A stretch of DNA of 64,000 nt from Bolinopsis microptera (GCF_026151205.1 NC_087080.1:3141096-3205095); one strand, 5' to 3'. Shown: positions 44,001-56,261, counted from the stretch's first letter. The notes: generated by a model not told the origin, from the letters alone. Made by a program: numbers and translations.

Positions 44001-46138
44001 TGGTAAATGTTGACAAACCTATAGTGAGTGGGATGATAAACTAGAAGTGTTGGTAAATGTTGACAAACCTATAGTGAGTGGGATGATGCTTTCCCATCTA
44101 TCTGTAAATAGAACATACGACATTCCTTTATACAAATCAATACCAAACTGGCTCCTAGAATGGAATATTATGTGTTAGTCTTAGATAACTTTTACTTATT
44201 CAGCAACAATTGAACAAAACAGGTCTAGGAAATAAAGTCATAAAGTAATAAAGAAATGTGAAAACTGATTGAAAGAACTTATATAAAAGCAAGTTGATCA
44301 CAATAATTATCTCACGCTGTAACAGAGCAGTCGGCACTACCAGGATTATCACAGTTAACAAAAAACATAATATTGTCAGCGTCCACACTGGTTGGTTTGA
44401 GGTCTAGGGTAGGAGCAGGACTTGTGAAGAGGTAGGTGCTGTGTGACTTTAGAGTGACTACCATGAACCCCACCAGTGCTGGGGCTAAGAACAAAGGGGT
44501 GCATCTTAATCTGATTGAGAGATAGTGGGTTTGAAAAGGTTGTAACCTTTAAATTGTAGTTCAGATCAGAAATCCTCTATTCGGGAAGTAAAAACAAAGT
44601 TTTAAATCAAAACTATAGTTCCAAACTCGCAAATAAATAGACAAATAAAAAAGAAGACTAACACTTTCACAAGGAAGATGCCAATAGCCTGGAAGAGGAG
44701 TAGAGTGAGTAAAGTGAAGGGGATTAGTAGCACTAGCTGGGGTAACTGACTGACATGATCCTCTTCTAAGTTAGCTCTGTACACTATAAAACCCAACAGT
44801 ACCCCTGAAAATGGAGTTATAAACATTCAAAATAGTTGTAGTTTCAAACATTCAAATAGTTTGAGATTTAAGTATTTTTGTTTCTAAATTCAACTCAAGA
44901 GAAGCTGACACGCTTACCTTGAGGGGTAGAGTCTATAGAGACTATATTATTATATAATATAGAAACTATAGATACTATATTATTATATAGTATAGAGACT
45001 ATAGAGACTACTACTATACCTTGGGAGGGATAGAGACCGTTATAAATCTGTTCGTCAGGAACTCCCAGATAGAAGGCCCACACTCCAACCCACAACACAC
45101 ACCAAGTTACATATATCACACCATACGGCCTGGAAAGTGAGGTGTGAACGAAAACACTGTGGATATAGAAAGTAAATACAAATCTCAGTAGTCATTAATA
45201 AACACATGATAACACTGTGGATATAGAAAGTAAATACAAATCTAAGTAGTCAGTATTAAGCACAAGGTAACATTACCAGCTGATCAAGTATTATATAAAA
45301 TGTGTTGTCAGGTAACTGAGGTAGACCAGGGACACAAGAAAATCGCGATTATTTTGCTCAAAAATCGCGATACCGCGATTTTTGACAGGCTATACATAAG
45401 ACTATACATAAAATTTGTCGCAAATAAAGGGACAAAATCGCGATTCCGCACATCCGCGATTTCCTTTTGTCCCTGAGGCAGACAGGTCACGTGATATACA
45501 GTGTTCCTTACCAGCAGCCTAAACAGATCCCAACGAACACACAGAGACCGAGAAAAGGATTGCTGATTCCTAACCACATCCCCAGAGACCGCAGGAAGGA
45601 GAATATTACTGAAATTAGAAATGTTCAGGTTAGATAGTTAAATGTGTGGAACTATCCCAATGAAATAGGCTAAGCAGAATATATAGGGTCACACTGTAAT
45701 TATGATACAATATTTGTATTTCTAAAACCAAAATGGACAGAAAGCTGGCTCACACGTGAGAGTGGTGTGTCCCCTAATGATCTGATGAAAGTCTGGCATG
45801 GTGCCAGAAAGGTATTTCCATGTAGGGTTAGAGGCTCTCTTGAAACGATTCTGGTAGTTGGTATTCCAGGGGCTTATTTCACTGTAGTCTGAGTAGAGAT
45901 TACGGTCTGTACTCTCAAACGGTCCCCTGAAAGGAATACCTTCAGTCACAATTCAGGTGATGTTTCGTTAAACATTATCTTTTAACATCTCAAATATATG
46001 TTTAGGATTGTTTCAAACGATAAACAGAACGGCCGGAAATAGACATGCCATATTTTCCCTCTTTCTTTTCAAGGAGAAAACATAGTGGAGCGTTGAGAAC
46101 ACTTACTCATATCCATCATACTCATCAGCTTCACTCAT
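41053..46138 (-). CDS. Urea transporter (SLC14-like), seven exons seen, C-terminus missing
   Basis: Exons (minus): 46138-46107, 45926-45754, 45608-45512, 45129-45020, 44804-44665, 44510-44341, 41235-41053. The protein begins MSEADEYDGYEG and continues to about residue 300, then a donor with no recognisable next exon. Family marks in order: LGISNPFLGLCVFVG (the LxxNPLxG signature), IYNGLYPSQGVLLGF (like SGLYGYNATLVG), LFLAPALVG, the NCDNPGG repeat start, and ITSPISCLMAWIGAVAGAVS in the second half. Channels of this family pass urea through the membrane as trimers. Phases agree except between exons 5 and 6, which do not fit by one base; that border is misplaced or frameshifted. The 3.1-kb intron 6 is mostly minisatellite. 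A possible alternative first exon is at 49844-49917. Confidence 0.72.
41391..44088. repeat. 50-bp minisatellite, ~54 copies, in a urea-transporter intron
   Basis: The unit contains tggtaaatgttgacaaacct and atagtgagtgggatgataaa, then ctagaagtgt, and repeats about 54 times with very few changes. Most variation is at two places: g/a in cta[g/a]aagtgt, and gga/gta/gac before tgataaa. Such homogeneity implies recent unequal exchange. Noncoding; no origin or protein-binding function is evident. Confidence 0.97.
45327..45475. mobile_element. hAT-like MITE, copy 1
   Basis: Starts CAGGGACACAAGAAAATCGC and ends CGCGATTTCCTTTTGTCCCTG in inverted fashion, with internal ATCGCGAT words. The flanking octamers AGGTAGAC and AGGCAGAC differ by one base, a decayed 8-bp target duplication. 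The same family is at 58695-58771. It lies in the intron between urea-transporter exons 3 and 4. Confidence 0.8.
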
Positions 46139-46589
46139 GATATCTCAATATCATGAAGATTGAAGAGGTCACTCAGCTTAGCAAGACAGCTTTAAAAGAA
46201 CACGTGTAAGTGTTTTGGTAGAAATACGTTTCAATAAACTCTAAGCTAAGACTAGCAACAAAAATTAAATTATGAAATATGAGCAGGCGGCAACAGTTAG
46301 GATGGGTTGTTTAATGATTATGTTTTAAGTAACTTAACAATACAATTACGTTACACAGCATTCATTGTGCGAGTTTAAAATTATATTCAAAATTCATATC
46401 ATAATATTTTGTAGTAAGAGCGGGTATGTGGTACATGTTTTGCTGGAATGTGAAATCAAATCAAACGAGTATACCTATATAACCAGAAGTAGACTATAAA
46501 TTTCATGATAAACACAATGAACTGGTAAGCTATGCACCACAAATATTCCTGATTTTAAATCAAGGATGGACATTAATTTTAAGATGATG

Positions 46590-46925
46590 CACCTTGCACG
46601 TTAATAGCTATACATGACACGTATTTTCATTGTAGCAAGCATATTCTTTCCGGGAGATTCGAAAACTTCTTGAAAATTCCTGATTTTCACATACTTCTGA
46701 TCCGATCCAAAAGTATCTACTTTCCAGACAAAGATTATTTAATAGAAGTTGTGATTTGACAGGAAATAAAATGGGAAGAAGTTGTCTAGAATCTTCCGAG
46801 CAAGCATGGAGCAGCCATGGTCCAACAGCAAACATTTAACTTTTACAATATACATGGCAGAAAAGTTGGAAAAATGTATGATATTAAAGTATTAAGGGTT
46901 GTAAATATGGGGGAGAATGATCTGG
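46590..46925. repeat. Duplicated segment A1 (partner 49140-49355)
   Basis: TTGCACGTTAATAG, CACGTATTTTCATTGTA and TTCTTTCCGGGAGATTCG are shared with 49140-49355, and the end (AAAGTATTAAGGGTTG) also matches. This copy has about 110 extra bases at 46720-46835. Confidence 0.8.
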
Positions 46926-47234
46926 AACTAGTCGTTTGTGATCATATAAAGTGTGGTATGTGGTAGATATTTATACAGCGTACTCTACAATCTAGATCTA
47001 TAAAACGAAGTACGAGTTACCACGATAGTCTATCTCTCCGTCTACAATTATGCTAACTAACAATTGAGTATGAGGTCAATTACATGTCCACAGATATGGA
47101 TTATAGAGATTACACTCACACATAGTTGAACATCATGAGACAAGTGGAAAACAAACAAACGAATAGACTTCAAGCTCATAAAGGATCGTTCTTGAGATCG
47201 CAGATTTCAAAACTCTTGTTCGACAGTCGAAGTT

Positions 47235-47392
47235 CTCTTGTCGAAGTTTAGTACGTGTCGAACTTGAGTCCAGGTAGCGCACTTTAGTTCAACAGAGTCG
47301 AACCTTAGTGTTTGTCAAACTACAGTACGTGTCGAACTACAGTACGTGTCGAACTTGAGTACGTGTCGAACTTGAGTACGTGTACCCATATA
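47235..47392. repeat. 17-bp repeat (acgtgtcgaacttgagt)
   Basis: Several imperfect copies of TACGTGTCGAACTTGAG. Isolated copies of the same word occur at 58218-58256 and, inverted, at 61660-61705. Noncoding. Confidence 0.8.
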
Positions 47393-48342
47393 TATGACAT
47401 GAATATTATTGCTGAACTACTTTGAAGTTTGACTATTACACATGCTTTCTTATTCTTTTACTTCCTTTTCCCATCAGGCAGTATCTGCATCTATTTTAAC
47501 TCATAATGTAATTATGTGAAACGACCTCTTCTAGAATTTAGCCTTTAAAACCGTTGCTATATGTTATAGTAAACCATTAAAGTATGACTATGACTTTATA
47601 TAAATCAAGAGGCTTGCATATGAACATATTATGTGCGAAATATGAAGAAAAACAACTAGCAAATGGAATGGAAAATGCAGTCTCAAAAAGTCGAAAAATG
47701 TGACTAAAATTGTTGCCGACTAGAAATGTGCGAAATTTGCGACTAAAATTATGGTAACCAACATTTTTGTAAATTTATTGTGAACCAAATTTATTGGACT
47801 TAAGGTATATAATAAACTGGTCTCAATCACTAAAATTTAATAGCTACAAAGTGAGGTACAAAGTGGGGTACAGAACTGGTGATCTCATGTAGAAGCTACA
47901 AAGCTGGGAATAGGATGTAATATGTGATCTAGTTAAGAGGGTGCAGCCAGATTATGCAACATTCAATTTCGAGACCAACAAACTTCTAATATACAAGGGG
48001 TACCGGATCACAGCAATTTTTGTCTTTAAAAAGTAAAAAGCTGAATCCCTGAGTTCGTATACGAATTTCTATCCAAATCGAACAAAAAAAGCAATTGAAT
48101 GAGACTAAACTTAAAATATTTCGCCATATCTCAGTTCTAGATGCTCTCAAAATATCAAGGGTTCTAAATTTTTTTACAATATTTTTATGAATAACGCAAA
48201 AATTGATAAACGCACTGAAATTTAAGAAAGTAAAATGTAGACACACTGTGACACGGAAGGAACGAAGAAGCAAATTGCTGTGAAGTTCAAATCAAATACC
48301 GCTTAGCAATTACCCTGGATACATGAAGTACACACGGCGAGC

Positions 48343-48665
48343 GGAGAGAGAGAGAGAGAGAGCGGATGTACCACCCTAATACCACTTCAGTATATCTTCA
48401 GACCAATGTTCATTCTAACACTTTGTCATTCGCGTCTATTTAGCCATTAACCATGCAATAAATGTGATTGTACCATTAGCATAACTAATGGTGAATGATT
48501 AACATAAGTAATGGTATTTATCGAGCTGCATAACAGGTCTGATAAGCTTGATTTGCTGGTCAGTCCCAGCCATGGTATGGTAGAAACCGATTACATGGTT
48601 GTTTGGGAGAATTAGCAGTTTAAAGTAATCTGGCGGTCGGGAGAGAGAGAGAGAGAGAGAGAGAG
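48343..48665. repeat. Two (GA)n microsatellites
   Basis: GA dinucleotide runs at about 48343-48363 and 48643-48665, both preceded by a cg-rich GCGGAGAG or GTCGGGAG word. Intergenic. Confidence 0.9.
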
Positions 48666-48808
48666 CAAGGATCTCTCCACTTCCTGATGGTTCGTTCTCC
48701 AGCATAGCTGGTTAACTACTATACTGGCTTACTGGTAGTGCTCAGTGGGTAATTTGTTTAAGCTAGTATTTGCACGGTTTCTTTGCTGTGCGGGAATATT
48801 GTTTTCGT

Positions 48809-49143
48809 CCATATTTCATATGTTAGATTAAAGGATCATGTTATTATAATCAATATTTCCTTTTATTTTCCGGTTTATTGGGTTTGTCAATGTGTTTGTT
48901 GGTGATCGAGCGGGACGAGCATGGCTAAACTTACTTTTATAACCGTTAAAGAGTTGTCAAAAATGCAAAACGTTCCCTACAACACTAGTCTTACTGAAAA
49001 AGTGATGACGAATCGAGGAGTCCCATCTTCGTAACCACATCAACTCGAGTCATGGTTGTAGCAACCGGTTATCACGTACCAAACCTTCAATACTAGGTAC
49101 ACAAAATACTCTAAAAATGTAACAAGATAAACATTAGAAAATG
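48809..49143. repeat. Duplicated segment B1 (partner 49498-49833)
   Basis: Over 330 bp, this segment matches 49498-49833 at roughly 90 percent, judged by eye, from CCATATTTCATAT to TTAGAAAATG. Together with segments A1/A2 the order is A1 … B1 A2 B2. B2 ends directly before the possible alternative first exon of the urea transporter. Confidence 0.85.
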
Positions 49144-49355
49144 CAGCTTGCACGTTAATAGTTTTACAGTATTATACATGGCACGTATTTTCATTGTAAC
49201 AAGCATATTCTTTCCGGGAGATTCGAAAACCTCTTGAAAATTCCTGATTTTAACATACTTCTGATCCAGAAGTATCTACAATATACATGGCAGAAAAGTT
49301 GGAAAAATGTATGATATTAAAGTATTAAGGGTTGGAAATATGGGGAGAATGGAGA
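49140..49355. repeat. Duplicated segment A2 (partner 46590-46925)
   Basis: Second copy of segment A, without the 110-bp insertion, placed between B1 and B2. Confidence 0.8.
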
Positions 49356-49497
49356 TGTATCGGCTTCAATGGGAATAAGACGCTTTCCGATGTGGAAATA
49401 ACTACATCATAGTATAAAGACAGGTTATGATGATGACTGAATACTTACATAATATATACATTCTTAATTCTTTTATAATAAACTGCTCTTAAGTGAG

Positions 49498-49833
49498 CCA
49501 TATTTCATATATTAGATTTAAAGGATCATGTTATTGCAATAAATTTTCCATTTTAATTTTCCGGTTTACCGGTTTTATCGATGTGTTTGTTGGCGATCGA
49601 GCGAGACGAGCATGGCTATTTTAAATTTGTTTTTATAACCCTAAAAGAGTTGTTAAAAATACAAAACGTTTAGTCTTACTGAAAAAGTGATGACGAATCG
49701 AGGAGTCCTATCTTCGTAACCACATCAACTCGAGTCATGGTCGTAGCAACCGGTAACCACGTACCAAACCTTCAATACTAGGTAGGTACACAAAATACTC
49801 TAAAAATGTAACAAGACAAAAATTTAGAAAATG
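49498..49833. repeat. Duplicated segment B2 (partner 48809-49143)
   Basis: Second copy of segment B. It ends 11 bases before the exon-like segment 49844-49917. Confidence 0.85.
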
Positions 49834-49843
49834 AATAACTCAC

Positions 49844-49917
49844 CATGGTCCCGGCTGTTTCGTTAGGATATCACAATATTCACCCACACGATTATAATAT
49901 GCTCCTGAATCTGTCAT
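49844..49917 (-). CDS. Possible alternative first exon of the urea transporter
   Basis: ATG at 49917 opens 24 codons (MTDSGAYYNRVGEYCDILTK…) that end in a strong donor, CCATG/GTGAGT, in phase 2. The main first exon (46138-46107, MSEADEYDGY) also ends in phase 2, so this exon could splice to 45926 and read on as W-GPFEST. No other downstream gene on this strand fits. Transcription is not shown. It could also start a different gene or be a chance match. Confidence 0.35.
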
Positions 49918-51116
49918 ATCAGCAGTGGTCTGGCAGCTGGTATGTGATATAGTTTTCCGGTATAGAGAGGCAGTTCATCACAGGTCCATGTTCATTATTG
50001 TCACGTGATGTCTGCCCTTTGAAACAGATAAACTAATAAACAATGGAGGCAAATAAGCAGATTGAGATGAGAATTGTTCGTTTAAAACTAAAATACAGAA
50101 CTAACAACGATCGAAGGTATGTGGTAATCAAGGATTACCCAATGCATGCGAGAAGTATGCCACGTGAATATTCAAGGACTTTTTAAACTGTGATAAATCC
50201 AGAGGCCCAAACCAAAAATTTGTCAGCCTTTTAAAGACGCGGTGAATGCAGTAAATTCAATGATCAATACTGATTCCGAGAGCGATATAAATTAAGGCTG
50301 GACAATTGAATTATAAAACATATAGGGGAAGTATGCAAGAATATCAAACAAGTTGCAATTGGTGTACCTGAGCACTCCGCAGGATTCACTTCAATCCATA
50401 CAAAACATTTGTATATATAGTATAATGTATAATATAAATATTATTTGTAGTCATTTGTCTTCAAAACAATTAAAAGTTTGATTCTGTAAACTTTGGTTTC
50501 GATGGCAGATAATTACATACGCAAAAAACTTACAATTCACATCAAATCAGTCAACAATACTACAATTACTTTAATTACTTTAATTAACAATACTACAATA
50601 ACTTAATTTAATTTGGATTTTGGCGGATGCTTCGAGTTGTCCATTTTCGGTCACAAGTTACCATTTGACTTTCGCAAGCCTAGGTCGAGTTAATCTAAAC
50701 CTAAATTAGGTCAATATCTGTCTAACAATCAGTACTTGTGATTTGTATTTAATTAAACTTCATTTAATAATGCCCATTCTATTCCTGTACACAGCCACGC
50801 GATAAAAAACAACAAAGATTACGGAAGATTGACACACATATTTTATTCAAGCCCCATCGGCTAAACATTCCTCTGATATCTAAATAAAACTAGGTCATTG
50901 TAACTGTGACTTTGTAGTAGACCTCATAAATATGTAATATGAATTGGAACATCATTGTGGGTCATTATCGAACCGCGACAGAGTTATTTCAAACTGATCT
51001 TTTGTAAGCATTAACTTCTCTTTTGTAAGCAGTAATATAGGTTTAATTAGAAGTACAAATGTTCATGAACATAAACACAAAGCTTTTAAATGAAGATATT
51101 AGACTATTAGACTACT
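49918..51116. other. No gene seen
   Basis: AT-rich, with no open frame of interest on either strand. Confidence 0.5.
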
Positions 51117-51600
51117 GTCGTGTTTAGTAGCGATCATCACAGCTCTCCATAGACAAAGTAAAACAGGGAAAACAAGACAAATACTGGTGAATACTTAAAA
51201 AAATAATCTACGTATCGGTATTCATTGGCCTTCTCCTCAGATTACTGATTAAAAATTACAAGGGTATCACTTAAATAAACAAACCCGATTATAGGAAGTA
51301 AACAGCATATAAGGTGGACCCCAAATTGGCTAAACATACACGGTAGTTTAAGTCTGGAAGTCATGACCTTCTGATCAAAACTATGCCTTTTATTGCGTCA
51401 TACACGGTAGTTTTGAAAGAATAACAAATTAGGACATTGATTAGGTAGCCTAAATCCTAATCAGCGTCCTAATATGTTATTCTAATTTATGTTCGATGAT
51501 AACATGTATCAAACTATTTTCATTTAGTGTTCACCAGTTATTTGCCTTGTTTCATTCTGTCTGTTGAGAGCCGTGATGCTCCCTACTAAACACTAAAATG
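51117..51600. mobile_element. Foldback element with ~75-bp inverted ends
   Basis: GTCGTGTTTAGTAGCGATCA…ACTGGTGAATACT at 51117-51196 is mirrored at 51527-51600, with about 80 percent identity judged by eye. Inside, another inverted pair (ATTAGGAC … GTCCTAAT) lies at 51428-51478. TACACGGTAGTTT occurs twice (51337, 51402). Noncoding. No clear target duplication. Confidence 0.65.
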
Positions 51601-53125
51601 TTAAAAACTAACGCCCGGCCTTACGAGATCTAGAGTTAGAACCGAAGAAAATTTAGAACCACGACAGAGAAATTGAAATACAGAAACAGAGTTGAAGACA
51701 TATAACAGCTGATCTGATTGAACAGTATGGAGTATCAGTATGATAACTGTTAATATAAACAGTGCTATAATTCATACATGACACAATTCCTACTCTAAAA
51801 CATTGCGATTTACGCGAACCATCTAGACTGTAATTTTACAGCTACTGTACGTGCGGTCGACAGTAAAATGTAAAACTTTTAAGAGCATCCGAAATGTGAT
51901 CATTTATCGATGCAACAAATTTGGCGTGTAATGTTGCAGTGGTTAAATCAATCATTAATGGTTATAATGAGAGGAATAACAGTGCATTTAGAAAAACAGT
52001 TGATTGCACGGATATGGAAAAATGACTAAAAAATAAACCCAAGATTTCAGCAAATTACCTTTTTTCAGAGGCGAATAAGAACCACTTAACATTGTATGTT
52101 CCTAAGAGAGATTATGAGCTGTCGTTTAGAATTTCTAAGACGATTACACCTCTTTCACTAAAATAAGGCTGCTAAACTTCCAGTTTTATTCTTTTAAAAG
52201 TTGATTAGAAAGTGTAATAACTTTTCCCAAGTTACAAACAAACTTTTCATGAACAACTGAAAATTTAAGCCAAAGGTTAACATCAAAATTGTTAAAGGAG
52301 TCAATTTTTCGTCATCGTGCGTGATAAGTTTGAATTTGAAGTTTAAAATTACAACTATCAAACGTATATTTATTAATTCTGTCGTCTTGCCGAACCCATG
52401 TTGACGTAAGATATTTCAATTAATCATCGTGCGTGATACTGAATCTAAAGTTAAAACTCAAAAGTTCATAAATTAATTCCGTGGAATATAATATTGACCA
52501 GCCCTGTTAGATATTTCAATTAATTCAATAAAGTACATCGATAATTCTAGCTATCAGATTGGCAGATTAATCATTAAAATAATGTCAATTTACATTTTGG
52601 AGCCGGTACTAACATTGTCATTACCAATTTTGTGGGCTCAATCTTTGTGCGGCTCCCTATCATGAAGACTAACCTTATCGAACATAACAATGTCCGACAG
52701 TTACATAATATTATGTCCAGCGTTTGGGCCTTCAGTGCGAATATTAATGCGCATGAAATGAATATCCAGACAAGCTTGAGTCTACAAAACATTCCTTCGA
52801 AGTTTTATAATTGCTTTCCAACACTGCGTGCCCTTAAAGTGCTTTGTAGCCATTGTCGGCAGAACATACCACATGATAAAACAAAGCACACGGCACGTAC
52901 TATAACAAAATTCTGTGCTTTCTGCTATCAAAATCTGCTTAGTAGCTTCATTTGATATATCTCAAAAATAAGTGCTTGTTTCATTTTCATTTCATAGCCA
53001 ACTATTTCTATGGAGACTGCTTTCTGCTACCTAGTCACTCCTAAAAAGAAAAAAATCTAATGAACTGTAAACTAGGCTACGATTAGTGAACCCAGTTTCT
53101 GGCTATTTGATTTATGGCTAATAAG
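51601..53125. other. No gene supported
   Basis: A 107-codon plus-strand frame (52632-52955) has no recognisable domain, and its composition does not stand out from chance. Confidence 0.4.
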
Positions 53126-53218
53126 CAATGCCAAACGGCTGTTAGAGGGCTATTAGCCGGCTATTTTTGAGGGACAAATACCATCTATAAATAGCCCTGT
53201 AACAGCCGGTCGGCATTG
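53126..53218. mobile_element. Small hairpin MITE
   Basis: CAATGCCAAACGGCTGTTAG and its near reverse complement enclose a short centre; the whole 93 bp folds on itself. The GGCTATT words in the arms recur nearby at 53101 and 53158. Confidence 0.65.
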
Positions 53219-54036
53219 TACCTATTTAAATGTGTCTGTTTACGAACCTATTTCACTGGATTATATTTCCTGTTTAATAGTGTTTAACCTCTGTTCACTC
53301 TCACAATTACCGTGTTACCGTCTGTTGACGTGTGTCACTATCCTCCGACTTACGCCTCTCCGTTTAAACCTGTTTGTATTTCTTTCATATTCTGCAGCTG
53401 AGGGTGATATTTTCGAACGGTTCTATTTTATGATCATTTATTGCTGAACTCTGTAAAATTTGAAAACTACTCAATAACAAAATGAGTACTCAAAGTCCAA
53501 CCTTCATAGAAAATTGTTTAAAAAATCAGTCTGGAAATGTCTCACCTCATCAGATATAGGGAGTCTATAAGCTAGTGACCGGCTAGGGTATACATGATTA
53601 TTAATGGTCCGTACTCTGTACCGATAATCGTTGTGATGTAACGAGCTGTAAGATATTTTACACAACAATGCATTATACTTAATTACCTTGTAAATAGATT
53701 TGGTTGTGCTGTTAAATTAGTTTGGTGAAAGTTCACCATAATTTGTCTGATTAATGTCGTACATATCCGGACAATTTCCAAGACATTTGTTAAATATTTA
53801 ACTAACATCTGCAATAAGAGGACCAGTCTAGTTTAACTTTATGCTTTTATGCTTTAATAATCTTGAGGCACAAAGAAAGATACATGCACGCTATTGTGAT
53901 ACACACCCACGGGTTAAGTTGTAAGCCTCAATTAACCTATACCCTGAAGGAGTACATTGTCACATACATGTTAACATTTAGCATTAATCTTAAACATTAT
54001 GGTTACCTCATACATCTGCCATTAATATGTTATGGT

Positions 54037-54122
54037 GAGCTACCTTTAAAGGGTCATCTCTGTTATACTTGAGTATTTACAGCTACCTTTAAAGGGTCAT
54101 CTCCGTTACTTGAGTATTTACC
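54037..54122. repeat. Direct duplication of ~45 bp
   Basis: AGCTACCTTTAAAGGGTCAT…ACTTGAGTATTTAC occurs twice in tandem with few changes. Confidence 0.85.
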
Positions 54123-54783
54123 TCGCAATTTGAGGGGGAAGGAATCAGCTGCGGATAATCAGGGGGATCGCTGCAAATCAGTGTTTTGATCGTTAACATT
54201 ATGTGGAGACAAGAAATAACCGAGATTTTACTGTATTTGATACTATTCAATATTCCCCTCAACTTGATACAGACACTGTTCTGGTATTCTGCTAAGTTAC
54301 CTCTAACTACAGCTTTTGTTAGGGACACAGTTTAAAAGTTCCTCATTTGATTATATTCTTCGTTTGAAAATATTTCATATTACTTTATTTTTGAACTTTT
54401 TTGTCAAAAAAGACTGGTTTTACGATTTATCATCCTCATACTGCAGTAGCTATCTATAAACTGTCTATTTTACGTAAAGTTAACGTAAAGGATTAAGTTT
54501 CTCATTTTTGTTTTCAAGAGGTCGTTTAAAAGGTCTAGGCGATGAGGTTAATTACAGCTCATTTCTATTAGCACAGCTGCCCTTTATTATAGAAGTATAG
54601 ACTCACTCACTTATACCTTGTGCATCCTACCGATGTCATTCTTTGATTAATTTGATTTTTTGTTACGCTATTTATAGTTTTAGTGCATATAACTTCTTGT
54701 GTCAGTCTAACAATAGGTATTAGTATATTGAACATGCCGTTATATCAGATCTTGGGAAATTAATTATAAACTGAATCAGTTAA

Positions 54784-55573
54784 CCTACCTTACTCGGGAT
54801 TGTTATGACCGGGATAAAGTGGTGGGTTTAGGGTAATTTCGCCATATTTTTCCCGAACCACATTTTCACCGGTCGTTAATAAACCCGCCTACTCAGCTTT
54901 TAGGGTTCCCAAGGGGTATGGGTGCTCATATTTTAATCGTTGTCTTATATTCACTAAAGAAGACTATTGGGACACTTGTTGTAGGTTTTTCGACTTCATT
55001 TGGCTAAAATTGCAAACAATTCACCTTTTTGCCCAATTCTTGTCGTATATCCTTATTGTCAAATTTGATTTAAATACATAATAGGACTATCTCTACATAA
55101 TGAAATAGGACTCAAAGTAAAAGTAACAGTTAAATTAAAACTCGAATTAATTAAAACTGATGAAAGGGATGATCCAGATGAAGATAACGAAGATTATTAC
55201 TACTTATTGGAAGACTAAACAGCTCTCCCTTTATCTTAATATCGATCTGGTTGTTACGCTTCAAATGTTAAAAATAATTTTCCATCTAGTTTGATTAACC
55301 ACGAGTCATTATTTCTGTCTACTTTCAACAATAATTGATAATTCGACTTGTTTCACAAGTTTTAGCAATGCGAAAATTTCTAAACTTGCTTATCTCTAAT
55401 AAGGAAATTTACATCTGCGACAAAATTTTTGAATCTAAAATTGAAAGGTTGGACACCGGTAAAATGGCGACCGGGAAAATGTGGTGGGTTTTGAGCAATT
55501 TCGCCATATTTTTCCCGAACCATATTTTAACCGGTCGTTAATAAACCCGTTGTAATAATCCCGAGTAAGGTAG
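54784..55573. mobile_element. piggyBac-like MITE with TTAA duplication
   Basis: 790 bp flanked by TTAA on both sides (54780-54783, 55574-55577). The ends are CCTACCTTACTCGGGATTGT and its imperfect reverse complement. Just inside each end is a direct copy of a block with AATTTCGCCATATTTTTCCC and ACCGGTCGTTAATAAACCCG. CC-starting ends plus TTAA are typical of piggyBac-type elements. A short acidic open stretch (DERDDPDEDNEDYYY near 55165) is too small to be a transposase. Confidence 0.82.
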
Positions 55574-56261
55574 TTAACTTTAAAACGACAACTCCAGATT
55601 GCTTATACTAAGTTAAACAGTTAAAATACCACTGAACATATTTACACTCAAAAACTGAGTTACATCATTTCTCAATACGAGGGTCACAAACACAAACACA
55701 CAACGGAAAGATGTTTTAAAGGAATTTTAAAAGAAAATCAGATAATGTAGGTAATTACTAATTAGGTTTGAAGTGATCGAATCTTATCATAGAGATCAGG
55801 GTAGGTACTGGGTGCGGTCTGGAGGCTGAAACTAGATGGCCACTGATTTTATAATCGGAGTATCGGTTTATCGGCCGTCTATTATATAATAACACTTATA
55901 TAATGATATACCTAACACCATATAACACATAACAATACACCATTGACTGTGTTAATAATAATATCATTAACATTGATCTCTAAAGGGGGGACACAATGAC
56001 GATATTATGATATTACAGTGGTAATGGTTATAAATTCTCACCGCCAGTTTATTCATTTGCTGGGATGTTGTTGTTGTCTCTTGGGTGAGTTTAGTCCTCC
56101 TTGTTTTTAGAATTTTACCCAACTTGATGCCACATGTTGATCAAGCGGGACTAACGGTTTTATTTGGAGTGAAATAGAACGTAAAGTTTATAAAACGTAT
56201 CTCACCATATAAATTTATACTAAACTGTTAGTTACCGCGTATAAAAGCCTGAAGAACTCTC

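Noticed and set aside
41391-44088. CRISPR-like array or phage-type promoter
   Set aside because: The 50-bp units are contiguous with no unique spacers, and the genome is eukaryotic. The minus strand contains ACTCACTATAGG as in the T7 promoter, but the upstream half of that promoter does not match, so it is a coincidence.
52632-52955. 107-codon plus-strand open frame
   Set aside because: No recognisable motif, no splice or promoter context, and length is within chance for this region.
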